Shown here piece by piece: positions 10,610 to 21,891 of a stretch of 64,000 nucleotides of DNA. The translations under genes were made by a program, and so were the position numbers. Source of the stretch: Cephalotus follicularis (lineage: Eukaryota > Streptophyta > Magnoliopsida > Oxalidales > Cephalotaceae); NCBI GenBank assembly GCA_001972305.1, contig BDDD01002129.1, forward strand, positions 122,032-186,031. The letters run 5' to 3'. Numbering within the stretch: the stretch's first letter is position 1; each line of letters starts with the position of its first letter. The notes under the pieces are model-generated. The model was not told where the DNA came from and did not search any database. It saw only the letters and a program-made list of their open reading frames with translations.

Positions 10610-11814
10610 TTCCCTGGATCCCTAACCAAACACTAACAAGCAGCAAAGGCTAACACTAAGGCCAGGACAGGCGTTAAAAACACGCTGCCGAGGAGAGCCG
10701 CGTTCCCCAGGCCAAACGCACCCAAGGCATAAAAAAAAGGAATGCCCGAGCAGGAAGGAGGAAAGAAGGAAGGGTAAAACAACAAAAGAACCCTTACTTA
10801 AACTATTCCTCAAAACTCACCGTTTAACTAAAAGAAACACGCACAACACACACTTAGCAAACGCACCGTTTAACTAAAGGGAACGCGCACCACACCCACC
10901 GCCCAAACGCACCGTTCCACAAAAGAGAACATGCCAGGGGAGGGAGCCAGGGCAAAGAACGCAACACTACGTCTTGCCTGGGGTCCTGGGCAGGGATGCA
11001 GACACAACATGACGTAGCACAAGCTAGGCCTGCCCCCCATCCAAAGACATGCCTTCCCAGGATGAACCATCCTCGGACATGTCCTCATTGGACGACAACA
11101 CTTAACAAATGCTAAGCCTGGGATCAACACAAGGTCCCGGGAACAAACGCCAAGTGCATGGGACAACCACCTGAGGTCCCACCAACACTCAAACTACACT
11201 AAGGAGATGAAATCTCACCCCGACCAAGTGTCCAGGGGATCCACCAGGGATCACCCACCAAAACATCTCCAGGGACCGAACTGGTCCGAGGTCGGGAGGT
11301 CGGGCAAAACTAAGAAAAACTACTTACCTCCACTAAAAGCCTAAGGTATACCGGGAACAATGCCCGGGGACGCCACCATACCTCAACTTAGGGTCAACCA
11401 ACCCGAGCTGCAAGGTCAACCTAAGGGTTTGACCAACCGTGATCAAGCCACCCCTTCCCCCGGCATCTCAGCAGAGGTTCCACGCACAAAAGGACCCGGG
11501 GAGAAACACTGCAGTTTCACCAAGGCCAGGGCTGGGAAGACCTGCTACCCTGCCCAGTGTCAAACAACCCCCGAACTTCTATGTCGTCCCTGCACACCCA
11601 AACACCAAGCAAAACCGCCCAAGGGCTGAGAGGACAGCAAAACAACAAGTATATAAAACAAAAGAATGAATTATATACACGGACCCGGGCAAACTGCCGA
11701 GGGAGCCCAACATCCAAGAGTTTTACACAAGTTTACAAGAAGGTTTTACAAATGCATGAAGGTGCTCATGGCCGAGAAGCCATCCTAAGGTGCTGCATCT
11801 AGCGTGTAATACCC
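10610..11814 (-). mobile_element. G2 5' LTR, middle piece
   Basis: GC-richer sequence (GCCCGGG, CCGGGG blocks) with no coding potential. It lies between the TSD of the solo LTR (10605-10609) and the TSD of the LARD (11810-11814, TAGCG). The strand and assignment follow from the continuity argument for G2: right of it the LTR resumes at 21892. Reading frames on both strands here are incidental. Confidence 0.65.
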
Positions 11815-14354
11815 GGAATTTTTATAAATAATTTAGGAGTAGAATTTGGACCCAAAAATGTAATATTGTCATTGTTGGACTGAAATCGAAAACAGGCTTT
11901 GGAATATTTTGTGGTACTAGGCCAAATTGATAAATGAATAATGGAAGCTTTTGGGCCTAAAATGTATTGATATTATCTTTGGGCTTTGAAATGTTTATTA
12001 TTAGGCCAGTTATTATAAATGGGGGAAAAGGAAAGATTTGGGTTAAAGTATGTTAATGTATTAAGATTATTAGGGCTGGAATTGGATGAGGAGAATTGGG
12101 CCAACTCCTTGGTCCTTAGCCCATTTTGTGAAGAGAGAGCTGGAATTGTGTGGGAGATTCCAGAGCCTTCCACGATTTGGCTATTTAAAGGAATGGGAGA
12201 GTGAGTTATTGGCTGCTGCTATTTTGGAGTGAAAGAGATAAGGAAAGCATGGTCCAATGAGCAAGGAAGAAGAATCAGAGGAGGAAGGAGCAATTGAAGG
12301 AAAGGGATGCTAAGCAAAAGGGGGGATGATACATCAACCTCGTCAGATTTGAGGTAGGTTCTACTACCTACTCAGTGTTTTACTGTTATGTGTATTATTT
12401 GTGAAATTGTACTTGCTCTGGTTGGGATTAGATGAATGAGATAAAAAGGTAGAATGTAAGAGATGAGATAAATGAATGCATATATAAATCGTGTGATGAG
12501 TGAAATGAATGACCACTGCACTTCATGTGCCGAGCTCCTATTGCATGCGTCCTCTATATGCAATAAAGGCACCCATTCACTGTCCTCCGTAAGGAGCCAG
12601 AGGTGCCAACCATGGCCCTCCCCTGGCATGCAGCGCGGTGCCGCGCATAGCTGCCCATTTGCATGCACCCGAGGTACCATGGCTACAGCTACTGTTCATG
12701 CGTGTATCCTCAGCATGGTGCCGTTCCTAAAGTGCTGAGGACGCTAGTGCCCAAGATTTCCCTTGTTCATAGGCATGCTTGGCATGCGTCTTGTCTACTG
12801 CAAATACGGAGGGACCACATGCAAAGGAGGCCAAGTGCCGTTGCCAGAGCTCCCCACTGTCTTCTGTAAAATGATTGTGGTGGTGAGGATCCACTGCTCG
12901 GCGAGAGATGACGTATACGATCTCCTCTGCATGCCTTATATCCATACATCTTCTGCATGCCTTATATCCATACGTCTTCTGCATGCCTTATATCCATACG
13001 TCTTCTGCATGCCCAATGTGCCGAACTGAGCATGCCCAGAAGAGGCTCAAGTGCGCCTTGCATCCGAGGACACATCCAAGGATGCACCAGCGTGTGGTAT
13101 TCATGTAATGCCAGGTTAAGCTCCCCAGCGGCATCCATCCAAGCATGCACCCATGAGCTGAGGTGGCCATGCGTTCGAGGATCCAATATCCGAGGACCCA
13201 AAAATACCAGGGCGCCGAGCTATCCACCGATCACTGGCAGGTGTCCGAGGTGCCATTGCCATCCATGGCTATCCACTATCATGGCGCTGAGGATGCGTTT
13301 CGCCACCGAGGTGCACGTCCGAGGACACACAGTCGTGGACGCACCAGTGTAGTGCGTCACTATCCTCATGCATGCGTCACACCTGGCAGCATGCCTTATC
13401 CCCTGCCTTGCCGAGGAGAAGTGTTGAGGTACCAGGGCACCTAAGAGCACAAGTGCCAGGCCCGATGCTCGAGCACGATACCTGCTAAGCTCCACCTCCA
13501 GTATTCGAGCACAGCAGCCATGGAAGAGGTGCCATGCATGCCATGCACTGCACTACCTGAGATCACCAAGTGTACTTTCCAAAGTATGCTTTTGTGCACT
13601 GTGCATGCGTTGAGCTCCCGTCCAACGCCGAGCTTATCCTCTGCCATGCATGCCACCGCGCCAAGCTTGTCCTCTGCCATGCGCTCTGGCTCTCCCTGCA
13701 TACGTTATCAGCAGGCAATAACGACTGCCAAGGTTCTCTGAGCATGGTATCCATGCATCATGCACTCAACTTCTCCTCTACCCAGCGCCCAATGCATGCG
13801 GGCCTCCTCTGCCGTGCTTTCCGAGCAGGCCATGCACCTAAGCTTCTCACGGGTGCACTTCATCCAGAGCCTGCAAACAGTGTGCCCAAAGTATTGCCCT
13901 GCATGCCTCAGTTATAAGGAAAGGAGTGATGCTACAGTGGAGGAGGATAATATATGTGATAAGTGCAGATTTTATATAAATGATAAGTGCTTATTTTAAT
14001 TGATAAGTCCAGTAAATGGAAATGAATAAAGGATAAGTATAAGTAATGGAAGGGAGATGTTAGTGTTATTGATAAATGTAATGAATGTAGTGTAATTAAA
14101 TGATAAAGGCAGACCCTATGATAAATGTTAATGTAATAAATATTAACATAGTGAATGTAGTGTTATTGTACTGTACTGTTAATATAGTGTCAATGTTACT
14201 GTACTGTACTGTGCGTGATCACCAATCGAGATGAGCTGACTGATCTATTATATTGTTAAAAGTTTTTAATTTCCGCTGAATATTAGTAAATGAATGATAC
14301 TGTTAGTAGCGCATCAAACCTTGGGGGTTGACCCTTGGGGTTTGGGGCGTTACA
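11815..14354 (+). repeat. 5' LTR of the LARD-like element (2,540 bp)
   Basis: The end GGGTTTGGGGCGTTACA at 14354 sits four bases before the primer-binding site. A TATA-like CTATTTAAAG is at 12181. From about 12470 to 13920 the LTR is GC-rich and packed with GCATGC words. Many overlapping open frames there are a base-composition effect and are not genes. A 26-bp tandem repeat is at 12929-13006. Relative to the 3' LTR, the 5' LTR lacks about 770 bp (equivalent of 21008-21780). Confidence 0.88.
12929..13012 (+). repeat. 26-bp tandem repeat in the LARD LTR
   Basis: Three units of GCATGCCTTATATCCATACG.. start at 12929, 12955 and 12981, with a partial fourth at 13007. Corresponding units lie at about 16205-16262 and 19760-19818 in the 3' LTR. 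Confidence 0.9.
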
Positions 14355-14358
14355 GACT

Positions 14359-14370
14359 TGGTATCAGAGC
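14359..14370 (+). other. Primer-binding site of the LARD-like element
   Basis: TGGTATCAGAGC, the exact initiator-Met tRNA complement, four bases after the LTR end. Confidence 0.93.
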
Positions 14371-15488
14371 CGAGGTTCTCCTATTCTGGATACCCCAGTA
14401 AGGAGTCCTTGGCTTATAAAGTTACTGCATGCGGACAAACAAGTGGATATTAACCCTTGAAGTTAAACAAAAGGTGAAATTAGACGGTCGTCAAAATAGA
14501 ACTGCACGAGGAGCTAGAACCGAGACGACGAATGGACGTACTTGAACTCTGAGAGATACAGAAAAAGTGAATGTTACCCAAGAAATGGTAGCAAGGTCCA
14601 TGACGTATGAAATGGATAAGTGACTGATTAAATGATTGACTGAGTGAATGGTTTAATAGATACTAAGCTAGAACCCACGGGGACTAGCTAATGAGTAATT
14701 GGGTGAATGATTGATGGCGTAATGGATTAACGGAATGAAGGACTGAATGTATGAATGCATAATGAATGATTGAAAGTAGGAATGATTGATTGGACGACTA
14801 AGTAAATAATTGTCTGATTAAAAAAGGGATGCGGTTAACTACTTGTATATATACTGGTATGGGATGGTATATATATATTTAGTCAACCACTAGATGTTAA
14901 CTATTTATGTATATGTTGGTATGGGATGACCTATACATACCTAGTCAGCTTCTAGATTCCCGATAGAATGCTAAGATAGTGGAATGAGACTGAATGGACT
15001 AAGAATGAATGGATTACGATTGAATGGACTGTTATTGAATGGATTGTGAATAAACGAATTGAATGATTACGGATTGTACGGTCACAGAATGATTATGGAA
15101 TGATGGGCTATTGCACGTAATGCGTGCGAGGATTGAGATCAGAAAGGCCGAGAAATTCCCTATTGGCCTCTGATTTGATATCGGGGTGTGAAACGGAAGC
15201 GTGATAATGAAAACGGTGGGCGAAATTGATGGAATTTTGGGCAATGAGTCGGTAACGGACCCACATTTTCTGGAATCAGTAAATGAATTTAATGTATTGT
15301 ATTGATGAAATGGTAATGGAAAGTGACAGAATTGTTGAGAATCGTATGGTTATGGGCCGAATGGCCCTACACATAAGATGAATGATTGAAGAATTAACTG
15401 CTATGAAGCGTATGGCCAAGGACTGTACTGTTACTGAATCGTTGTCTGGATGGTGTGTGTGGCTAACTATATATATATATATATATAT
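14371..15488 (+). other. Noncoding interior of the LARD-like element
   Basis: A degenerate GAATGATTGA-rich interior with no gag or pol motif. It ends in a (TA)n microsatellite at about 15465-15488, immediately after which LTR sequence resumes at a point equivalent to 12237. The missing polypurine tract and first 420 bp of the 3' LTR therefore look deleted at the microsatellite. Confidence 0.7.
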
Positions 15489-16322
15489 AAGGAAAGCATG
15501 GTCCAATGAGCAAGGAAGAAGAATCAGAGGAGGAAGGAGCAATTGAAGGAAAGGGATGCTAAGCAAAAGGGGGGATGATACAGCAACCTCGTCAGATTTG
15601 AGGTAGGTTCTACTACCTACTCAGTATTTTACTGTTATGTGTATTGTTTGTGAAATTGTACTTGCTCTGGTTGGGATTAGATGAATAAGATAAAACGGTA
15701 GAATGTAAGAGATGAGATAAATGAATGCATATATAAATCGTGTGATGAGTGAAACGAATGACCACTGCCCTTCATGTGCCGAGCTCCTATTGCATGCGTC
15801 CTCTGTATGCAATAAAGGCACCCATTCACTGTCCTCCGTAAGGCGCCAGAGGTGCCAACCATGGCCCTCCCCTGGCATGCAACGCGGTGCCGCGCATAGC
15901 TGCCCATTTGCATGCGCCCGAGGTACCATGGCTACAGCTACTGTTCATGCGTGTATCCTCAGCATGGTGCCGTTCCTAAAGTGCCGAGGACGCTAGTGCC
16001 CAAGCTTTCCCTTGTTCATAGGAATGCTTGGCATGCATCTTGTCTACTGCAAATACGGAGGGACCACATGCAGAGGAGGCCAAGTGCCGTTGCCAGAGCT
16101 CCCCACTGTCTTCTGTAAAATGATTGTGGTGGTGAGGATCCACTGCTCGGCGAGAGATGATGTATAAGCTCTCCTCTGTATGACTTATATCCATATGTGT
16201 TCTGCATGCCTTATATCCATACGTCTTCTGCATGCCTTATATCCATACGTCTTTTGCATGCCCAATGTGCCGAACTGAGCATGCCCAGAAGAGGCTCAAG
16301 TGCGCCTTGCGTCCGAGGACAC
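15489..16322 (+). repeat. 3' LTR of the LARD-like element, left piece (5'-truncated)
   Basis: Collinear with 12238-13074 of the 5' LTR with scattered substitutions. It stops at GAGGACAC, where the LTR at 16323 starts. Confidence 0.88.
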
Positions 16323-17121
16323 TGTAATACCCCGTTCGCTCACGTGCATATTTTAGATTTTAATTTTGAATTATTGGTTGTGTGGCATATTTTGTTTTGG
16401 ACTACATAATGTGTTCTTTGGGTTATATGAATTTAAACTTAGGGCTTTTCGTATTTATTAGAATATGAATGTTGGAAAAGCAAAAAAATTTATTGTTTTG
16501 TATTTTAAAATCAGTTTTTAAAATATTAATATGATTGGTGAATATTAATTATAGCTTTTATGTTTTAAGCTTAAAGACGTTAATTTTGGACTATTGAATA
16601 TTGGTTGAACTATACACATGTATAAGTAAAATTAATTGAATTATATTTTGTATAAATATTAAATCAGTTTTTGAATTATTAATATGATAAAAGTATTTTA
16701 ATTGGAAAACAAATCCTTTTATTTTGGTTAAAAACCAGATTCGTGCCTTTAAATACAATAAGACAAAACCCTATTTCCTTATTACTTTTCTCATATCGGA
16801 CGTTTCTCTCTTATGTCCCTCTACCTAATTTCTTTTCTCTCCCAACTCTTTCTCTCTTGCCCACCAACTGCTCTTTCTCTCTCTGTCTCTCTCCCTATCG
16901 TTGCCTAGCCCTCAAACTCCCCCTTGAGCCACAATTAACAGCCAGCAACTGCGGTCTTGAACCCCATAGCCTCTATTACTCAGAAACCCACAAACTTGCT
17001 TGCGAAGAGGAGACGCGCAAAGACCCATGACAGTAAACCAGTCCCAAATCGAGAGAGACAAGACTAATGTATTAAGGCTTTACAAGACCAAGAGCCTCAC
17101 CGGTGAACACCAACTCCAATC

Positions 17122-17406
17122 TTGAGGGTAAGATCCACACCATTGCAGCTAGCATCATCTTCCCTAACAACGCCAGTAGCGGGGTCACTCAACAACAGGA
17201 ACGAGATTGACAAATCTATGCAACAACGTAAACCATATTGGAACCCCAATCACCTACCCGAGCCTTCAACACCCAAGCTGCCATCGCCGCCGCTATGTCT
17301 GCCTGATGACATCCCCTGTTCCTTGATTTTGAACAGGATCAAGTCGAATCCTAAAGCTCCAGTCAGTGGTGTGTTTTTGACTAAATCGATAGTTGATTTT
17401 TGGTGA
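17122..17406 (+). pseudogene. Possible captured host exon of unknown origin
   Basis: A 94-codon open frame with protein-like composition: NRNEIDKSMQQRKPYW, then LPEPSTPKLPSPPLCLPDDI, then SLILNRIKSNPKAPVSG. The Pro/Ser-rich middle and balanced residues look unlike the random frames around it, and the related LTR at 27518-30224 has no equivalent. I do not recognise the family. It lies 470 bp upstream of the kinase fragment on the same strand and could come from the same or another gene. Chance remains possible. Confidence 0.3.
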
Positions 17407-17879
17407 GGGATGACGGATAGAATTGTGGCTGATGATGGCGTGAGATTAGTGATGGCGTGAGGTTGGTGATAGTATGTTGTTCGCTGGGTTTGATGTTTGT
17501 TGTTTACAGGTTGCGGTTGGGGGCGCTGAAATTGTGGGATGTGCGTTTTGGTAAGGGGTTGGTAATGGTGTGCCTTGGTTGTGGGTGTGGCTTTGTGGTC
17601 ACGCTGTGTACTTGTGATTTTGTTTGCTGAGTGTGGGTTGTGTTATTGGTAAAGTGAATTTGTTTGCTGGGTATGTGTGATGCTGATTGCGGCTTGTGTA
17701 GAAGCTGCATCTGGGAATGTTGATTAGTTTTTGGTCGATATCCAATTACGATGAGAAGTGGGTTCCTATCAACCTTGCACGGTTCATGTTACTGTGTACA
17801 TAGAGTAGGCCCCTCTATTTGGAGGTTATTAGAAATCCCTTGTCAATTACTTCTTTGTCATTTGGCTACAACTCAGATA

Positions 17880-18050
17880 ACGGAAAGATATAAAAATTTT
17901 GAAGAGCTGGGGGACGGTACTTGCGGTAGTGTATGTAAGGGGTTCAATATGGAGACATGAAATTATTGTTGTCAAAAAGATGAAAAGAAAGTTATTTTTG
18001 GGTTGAGTGCATGAATATACGAGAAGTTAAGGCCTTCATAAATTGACTCG
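17880..18050 (+). pseudogene. Captured fragment of an MHK/CDKF-type protein kinase N-terminus
   Basis: The frame reads ERYKNFEELGDGTCGSVCKG and continues FNMET. This is the glycine-rich ATP loop (GxGxxGxV form GDGTCGSV) of the MAK/MHK/CDKF group of plant CMGC kinases. Downstream, in shifted frames, IIVVKKMKRK holds the ATP-anchoring Lys and ECMNIREVKA the alpha-C helix with its Glu, followed by LHKLT. The position of the initiator codon is ACG (17880-17882) instead of ATG. A 2-base loss after MET and further slips near 17990 and 18035 break the frame. Only about 55 codons are present; the rest of the kinase is absent. No intron is evident within this part. It is a dead, captured piece of a host gene inside an LTR. 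Confidence 0.8.
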
Positions 18051-19752
18051 AGAATGCGTATCTTGCATTCTAGGGATGAAATAAATAAATAATAGTCATA
18101 ATTATATTACTAAGGAATCATCAGACTGCATTACGGACTTGATCAACTTGTCCTTATCCTATATGGTCATGATCACGATCATGATCAGTGTACAGTGACC
18201 TATGATTTGAGATATTTGCAACAACTGAGGAGCGGTCTAAAGAATTGTCGATATATATATTCTAGAGGTTATTTTGGTGATCGCATGAGGTACGGATTTT
18301 CGTTCTTTGATACCCTCCTATTGTTTTTATTATGGTAAAAAGATAGATTTATTTTATGAATAATGTACGGAATCTTCGTCTTTGACTATCACCCTTCGGT
18401 TTTATGAACTCTTTTATGCTTCGAATTTTGATATGTTATGAAACAAAGTCACTTGATATTTATGAGATTAAATATTTTGACTTTAATAAGGTATGATATG
18501 TTTAGAACTGTGATACGATCATCTCTTTAAAATGGAAAATAAATGAGTTGATGCTACGTGATGATTTTGATATGTCCATAAAATGTTTAGAAAATGTGTT
18601 TTCGTTTTTAAATCGTTTTTAGAAATAAAGCGATATTTTTGAAATAATGATACACACAGAGATATTTCCTACCTATGGAGGTACCATAGGCACGTCGTAG
18701 GCCTGGCACGGGGACGTGACACTTCTGTAGCAGTGTGATTCGACTACGGCGTCTCTCTTTGTTTTGAATAAATCCCATGAAGTGGATTTATGGATCCGAT
18801 TTTGTGATAGAGGCGTATGGGTATACTCTAGTTTTTGATATGTTTTGGATTCGGATTCTGGAGATTGATTGTGTAGTGCCGTACAAGTCTTTCTGTTTGG
18901 CATGTGGGCCTCATGAACCCCTTGCACCTTCGCATATGTGTATGCGCTTTGGATCTCGATAATGAGATATCGGAATAAAATAAGTCTCTGTGATATGTTT
19001 GGAACTCTATGATGAGATTATGGAATCGGATAAGTTTTTATTTTGAAAACTTTAACTTGATTGACGTTAAAGTAATATAAACATTTAATTTTGATACGGT
19101 TTGTTTATCGTTTTGAATATGTTTTGGGGTGTTGAACTTGGCTTATGTTTTGAAATTGATTAACGCTTTTGAAATTTTGATATTCGTTTTGGACTGATTG
19201 TATGTCGATTTACCTTTGTTATTTTGAAAATACCGTTAAAATATTTTATGCATAAAGTATATGATATTTGAAAATTCAGGTATTGTTCTATCTTTTAAAT
19301 TACCGTTTTATGTTTTATGATTCTATATCCGTACTGAGGTTTGCTCAGCCGCGTTTTTGTTTCCATGCGGCAGGTACTTTGGGACAGCATCCGGGCAATG
19401 TGTGATGGACCACCTAGGAGATGGAACCGTTTATGCATAGTATTTATTTTACGATTATGTTAGAACCCTTATTTAAGCAATATTTCTGTCTTTCAGTTTA
19501 TGAATTAGAATTATGTTTAAGTTTTGGTTTATATTTAACCTTCCAGTTTATGTTCAAGTTTTCATATTATGAATAAAGTCTTAGACATTGTTTTAGATTT
19601 TGAATATTAAGTTTTTAACCATCACGCAATTTGAATAAAAGATGACTTAATATCTTGTTAAAAAGAATGAAATTGAGCCATGTTATACGATAGGTTATAT
19701 TTAGTTTCGGATTAGGAACCGTAACGACTTCCGCCGAATCGGGGGTGTTACA

Positions 19753-21886
19753 GACTTCTGCATGCCTTATATCCATACGTCTTCTGCATGCCTTATATCC
19801 ATACGTCTTCTGCATGCCCAATGTGCCGAACTGAGCATGCCCAGAAGAGGCTCAAGTGCGCCTTGCATCAGAGGACACATCCAAGGATGCACCAGCGTGT
19901 GGTATTCATGTAATACCAGGTTAAGCTCCCCAGCGGCATCCATCCAAGAATGCACCCATGAGCTGAGGTGGCCAAGCGTCCGAGGACCCAAACATACCAG
20001 GGCGCCGAGCTATCCACCGATCACTGCCAGGTGTCCGAGGTGCCATTGCCATCCATGGCTCTCCACTGTCATGGCACTGAGGATGCGTTCCGCCACCGAG
20101 GTGCACGTCCGAGGACACACAGCCGTGAACGCACCAGTGTAGTGCTTCACCGTCCTCATGCATGCATCACACCCGGCAGCATGCCTTATCCCCTGCCTTG
20201 TCGAGGAGAAGTGTTGAGGTACCAGGGAGCCTAAGAGCACAAGTGCCAGGACCCATGCCCGAGCACGATACCTGCTAAGCTCCACCTCCAGTATTCGAGC
20301 ACGGCAGCCATGGAAGAGGTTCCATGCATGCCATGCACTGCACTACCTGAGATCACCAAGTGTACATTCCAAAGTATGCTTTTGTGCACTGTGCATGCGT
20401 TGAGCTCCCGTCCAACGCCGAGCTTATCCTCTGCCATGCATGCCACCGCGCCGAGCTCATCCTCTGCCATGCGCCCAGGCTCTCCCTGCATACGTTATCA
20501 GCAGGCAATAACGACTGCCAAAGTTCTCCGAGCATGGTATCCATGCGTCATGCACTAAACCTCTCCTCTACCCAGCACCCAATGCATGCGGGCCTCCTCT
20601 GCCATGCTTTCCGAGCAGGCCGTGCACCTAAGCTTCTCACGGGTGCGCTTCGTCCAGAGCCTGCAAACAGTGTGCCTGACGTATTGTCCTGCATGCCTCA
20701 GTTATAAGGAAAGGAGTGATGCTACAGTGGAGGAGGATAATATATGTGATAAGTGCAGATTTTATATAAATGATAAGTGCTTATTTTAATTGATAAGTGA
20801 AGTAAATGGAAATGAATAAAGGATAAGTATAAGTAATGGAAGGGAGATGTTAGTGTTATTGATAAATGTAATGAATGTAGTGTAATTAAATGATAAAGGC
20901 AGACCCTATGATAAATGTTAATGTAATAAATATTAACATAGTGAATGTAGTGTTATTGTACTGTACTGTTAATATAGTGTCAATGTTACTGTACTGAACT
21001 GTGCATGATCACAAATCGAGATGAGCTGACTGATCACCGACAGAGATGAGCCGTCAGATCACCGATTGAAATGAGCCGGCAAGGCTATCTTTGAGATGAG
21101 CCTGGAGGATCACCGAGATAGACTATGGATCACAGACCGAGATGAGCCGTCGGATCACCAACTGAGATGAGCCGACTGATCACCGACAGAGATGAGCCAA
21201 ACCGACTGTTACTGTTAATGTTATTAAATAGTGTACTGAATGACAATTACCGATACCATATAATGTTTATTCCTCACGGCTCCTCTGCCTTAAAGTCTGG
21301 AGTGCGTTATTGCTCCTCCTTTAGTAGGGGATGCCGAGGAAGGATTTAGTATGACGGTTAATGATTGTGAATGACTATTAAGGAATGATACGGAATGGAT
21401 CGTACAGTTATTGATTGCTAGAAGAAAATGAATGAAGTGTTATACTGTACTATTATTATTGCATCTCATTGCATTGCATATTGCCTGCTACATCTGCATC
21501 TCCATGCATGAGTGGGTTGTAGTTCCTACACGACCAGTGGTCGCTGACCCATTGCATTTTAATGTAATGGGTCAGGTACAGGTGGAGCTTCGCAGCTAGC
21601 CGAGGATTGAAGCCCCGGGTGAGTCTACTCCACAGCAAATCGATGACCAACCTATTTATATTTTGAATATTGTATTTCTTGACCTGCCGACTTGTGGCAG
21701 AGCTTTTATGAACAGTATTGTATAACACTGGGTTTATCCACGCAAATGATATTTAATTGGATTTATTCCGCATGCATTATTATATTGTTAAAAGTTTTTA
21801 ATTTCCGCTGAATATTAGAAAATGAATGATACTGTTAGTAGCGCATCAAACCTTGGGGGTTGACCCTTGGGGTTTGGGGCGTTACA
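19753..21886 (+). repeat. 3' LTR of the LARD-like element, right piece
   Basis: Collinear with about 12950-14354 of the 5' LTR, except for an extra block at 21008-21780. It repeats about 120 bp already present at 16200-16322. It ends at 21886 with GCGTTACA, followed by the TSD TAGCA. Confidence 0.88.
21008..21200 (+). repeat. Degenerate tandem repeat, GATCACCGACAGAGATGAGCC type
   Basis: About six imperfect units containing GATCACCGA and GAGATGAGCC, spaced irregularly at roughly 25-40 bp. It is present only in this LTR; the 5' LTR passes directly from the equivalent of 21007 to that of 21781. Confidence 0.75.
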
Positions 21887-21891
21887 TAGCA

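Larger units (their letters stand above)
16323..19752 (+). mobile_element. 3.43-kb LTR inserted in the LARD, carrying host-gene sequence
   Basis: It starts TGTAATACCCCG and ends CGGGGGTGTTACA. Its start, U5 segment (GTACTGAGGTTTGCTCAGCC near 19333) and the GATCGCATGAGGTACGGAT segment near 18282 match the Tekay-like LTR at 27518-30224, so it belongs to the same lineage. Between the CT-rich leader (16790-16900) and about 18260 it differs from that LTR and instead holds a kinase gene fragment (17880-18050) and a possible exon (17122-17406). The flanks are GACAC and GACTT, which do not match, and the LARD sequence to the right restarts about 120 bp upstream of where it stopped on the left. Confidence 0.85.
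11815..21886 (+). mobile_element. Large noncoding LTR retrotransposon (LARD-like), nested in the G2 LTR
   Basis: It is bounded by TGTAATACCCGG at 11815 and GGGGCGTTACA at 21886. The flanking target duplication is TAGCG (11810-11814) versus TAGCA (21887-21891), four of five bases. Parts: 5' LTR 11815-14354, primer-binding site 14359-14370, short noncoding interior to about 15488, and a 5'-truncated 3' LTR 15489-21886 that holds another LTR at 16323-19752. No gag or pol motif occurs in any frame, so it is non-autonomous. Numerous point differences between the LTRs indicate an old insertion. Confidence 0.85.

Noticed and set aside
12470..13920. Many overlapping open frames of 60-130 codons on both strands in GC-rich DNA
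   Set aside because: They lie in the LARD LTR, overlap in all frames, repeat in the second LTR and have no recognisable domain. Base composition and scarce TA-containing stops explain them.
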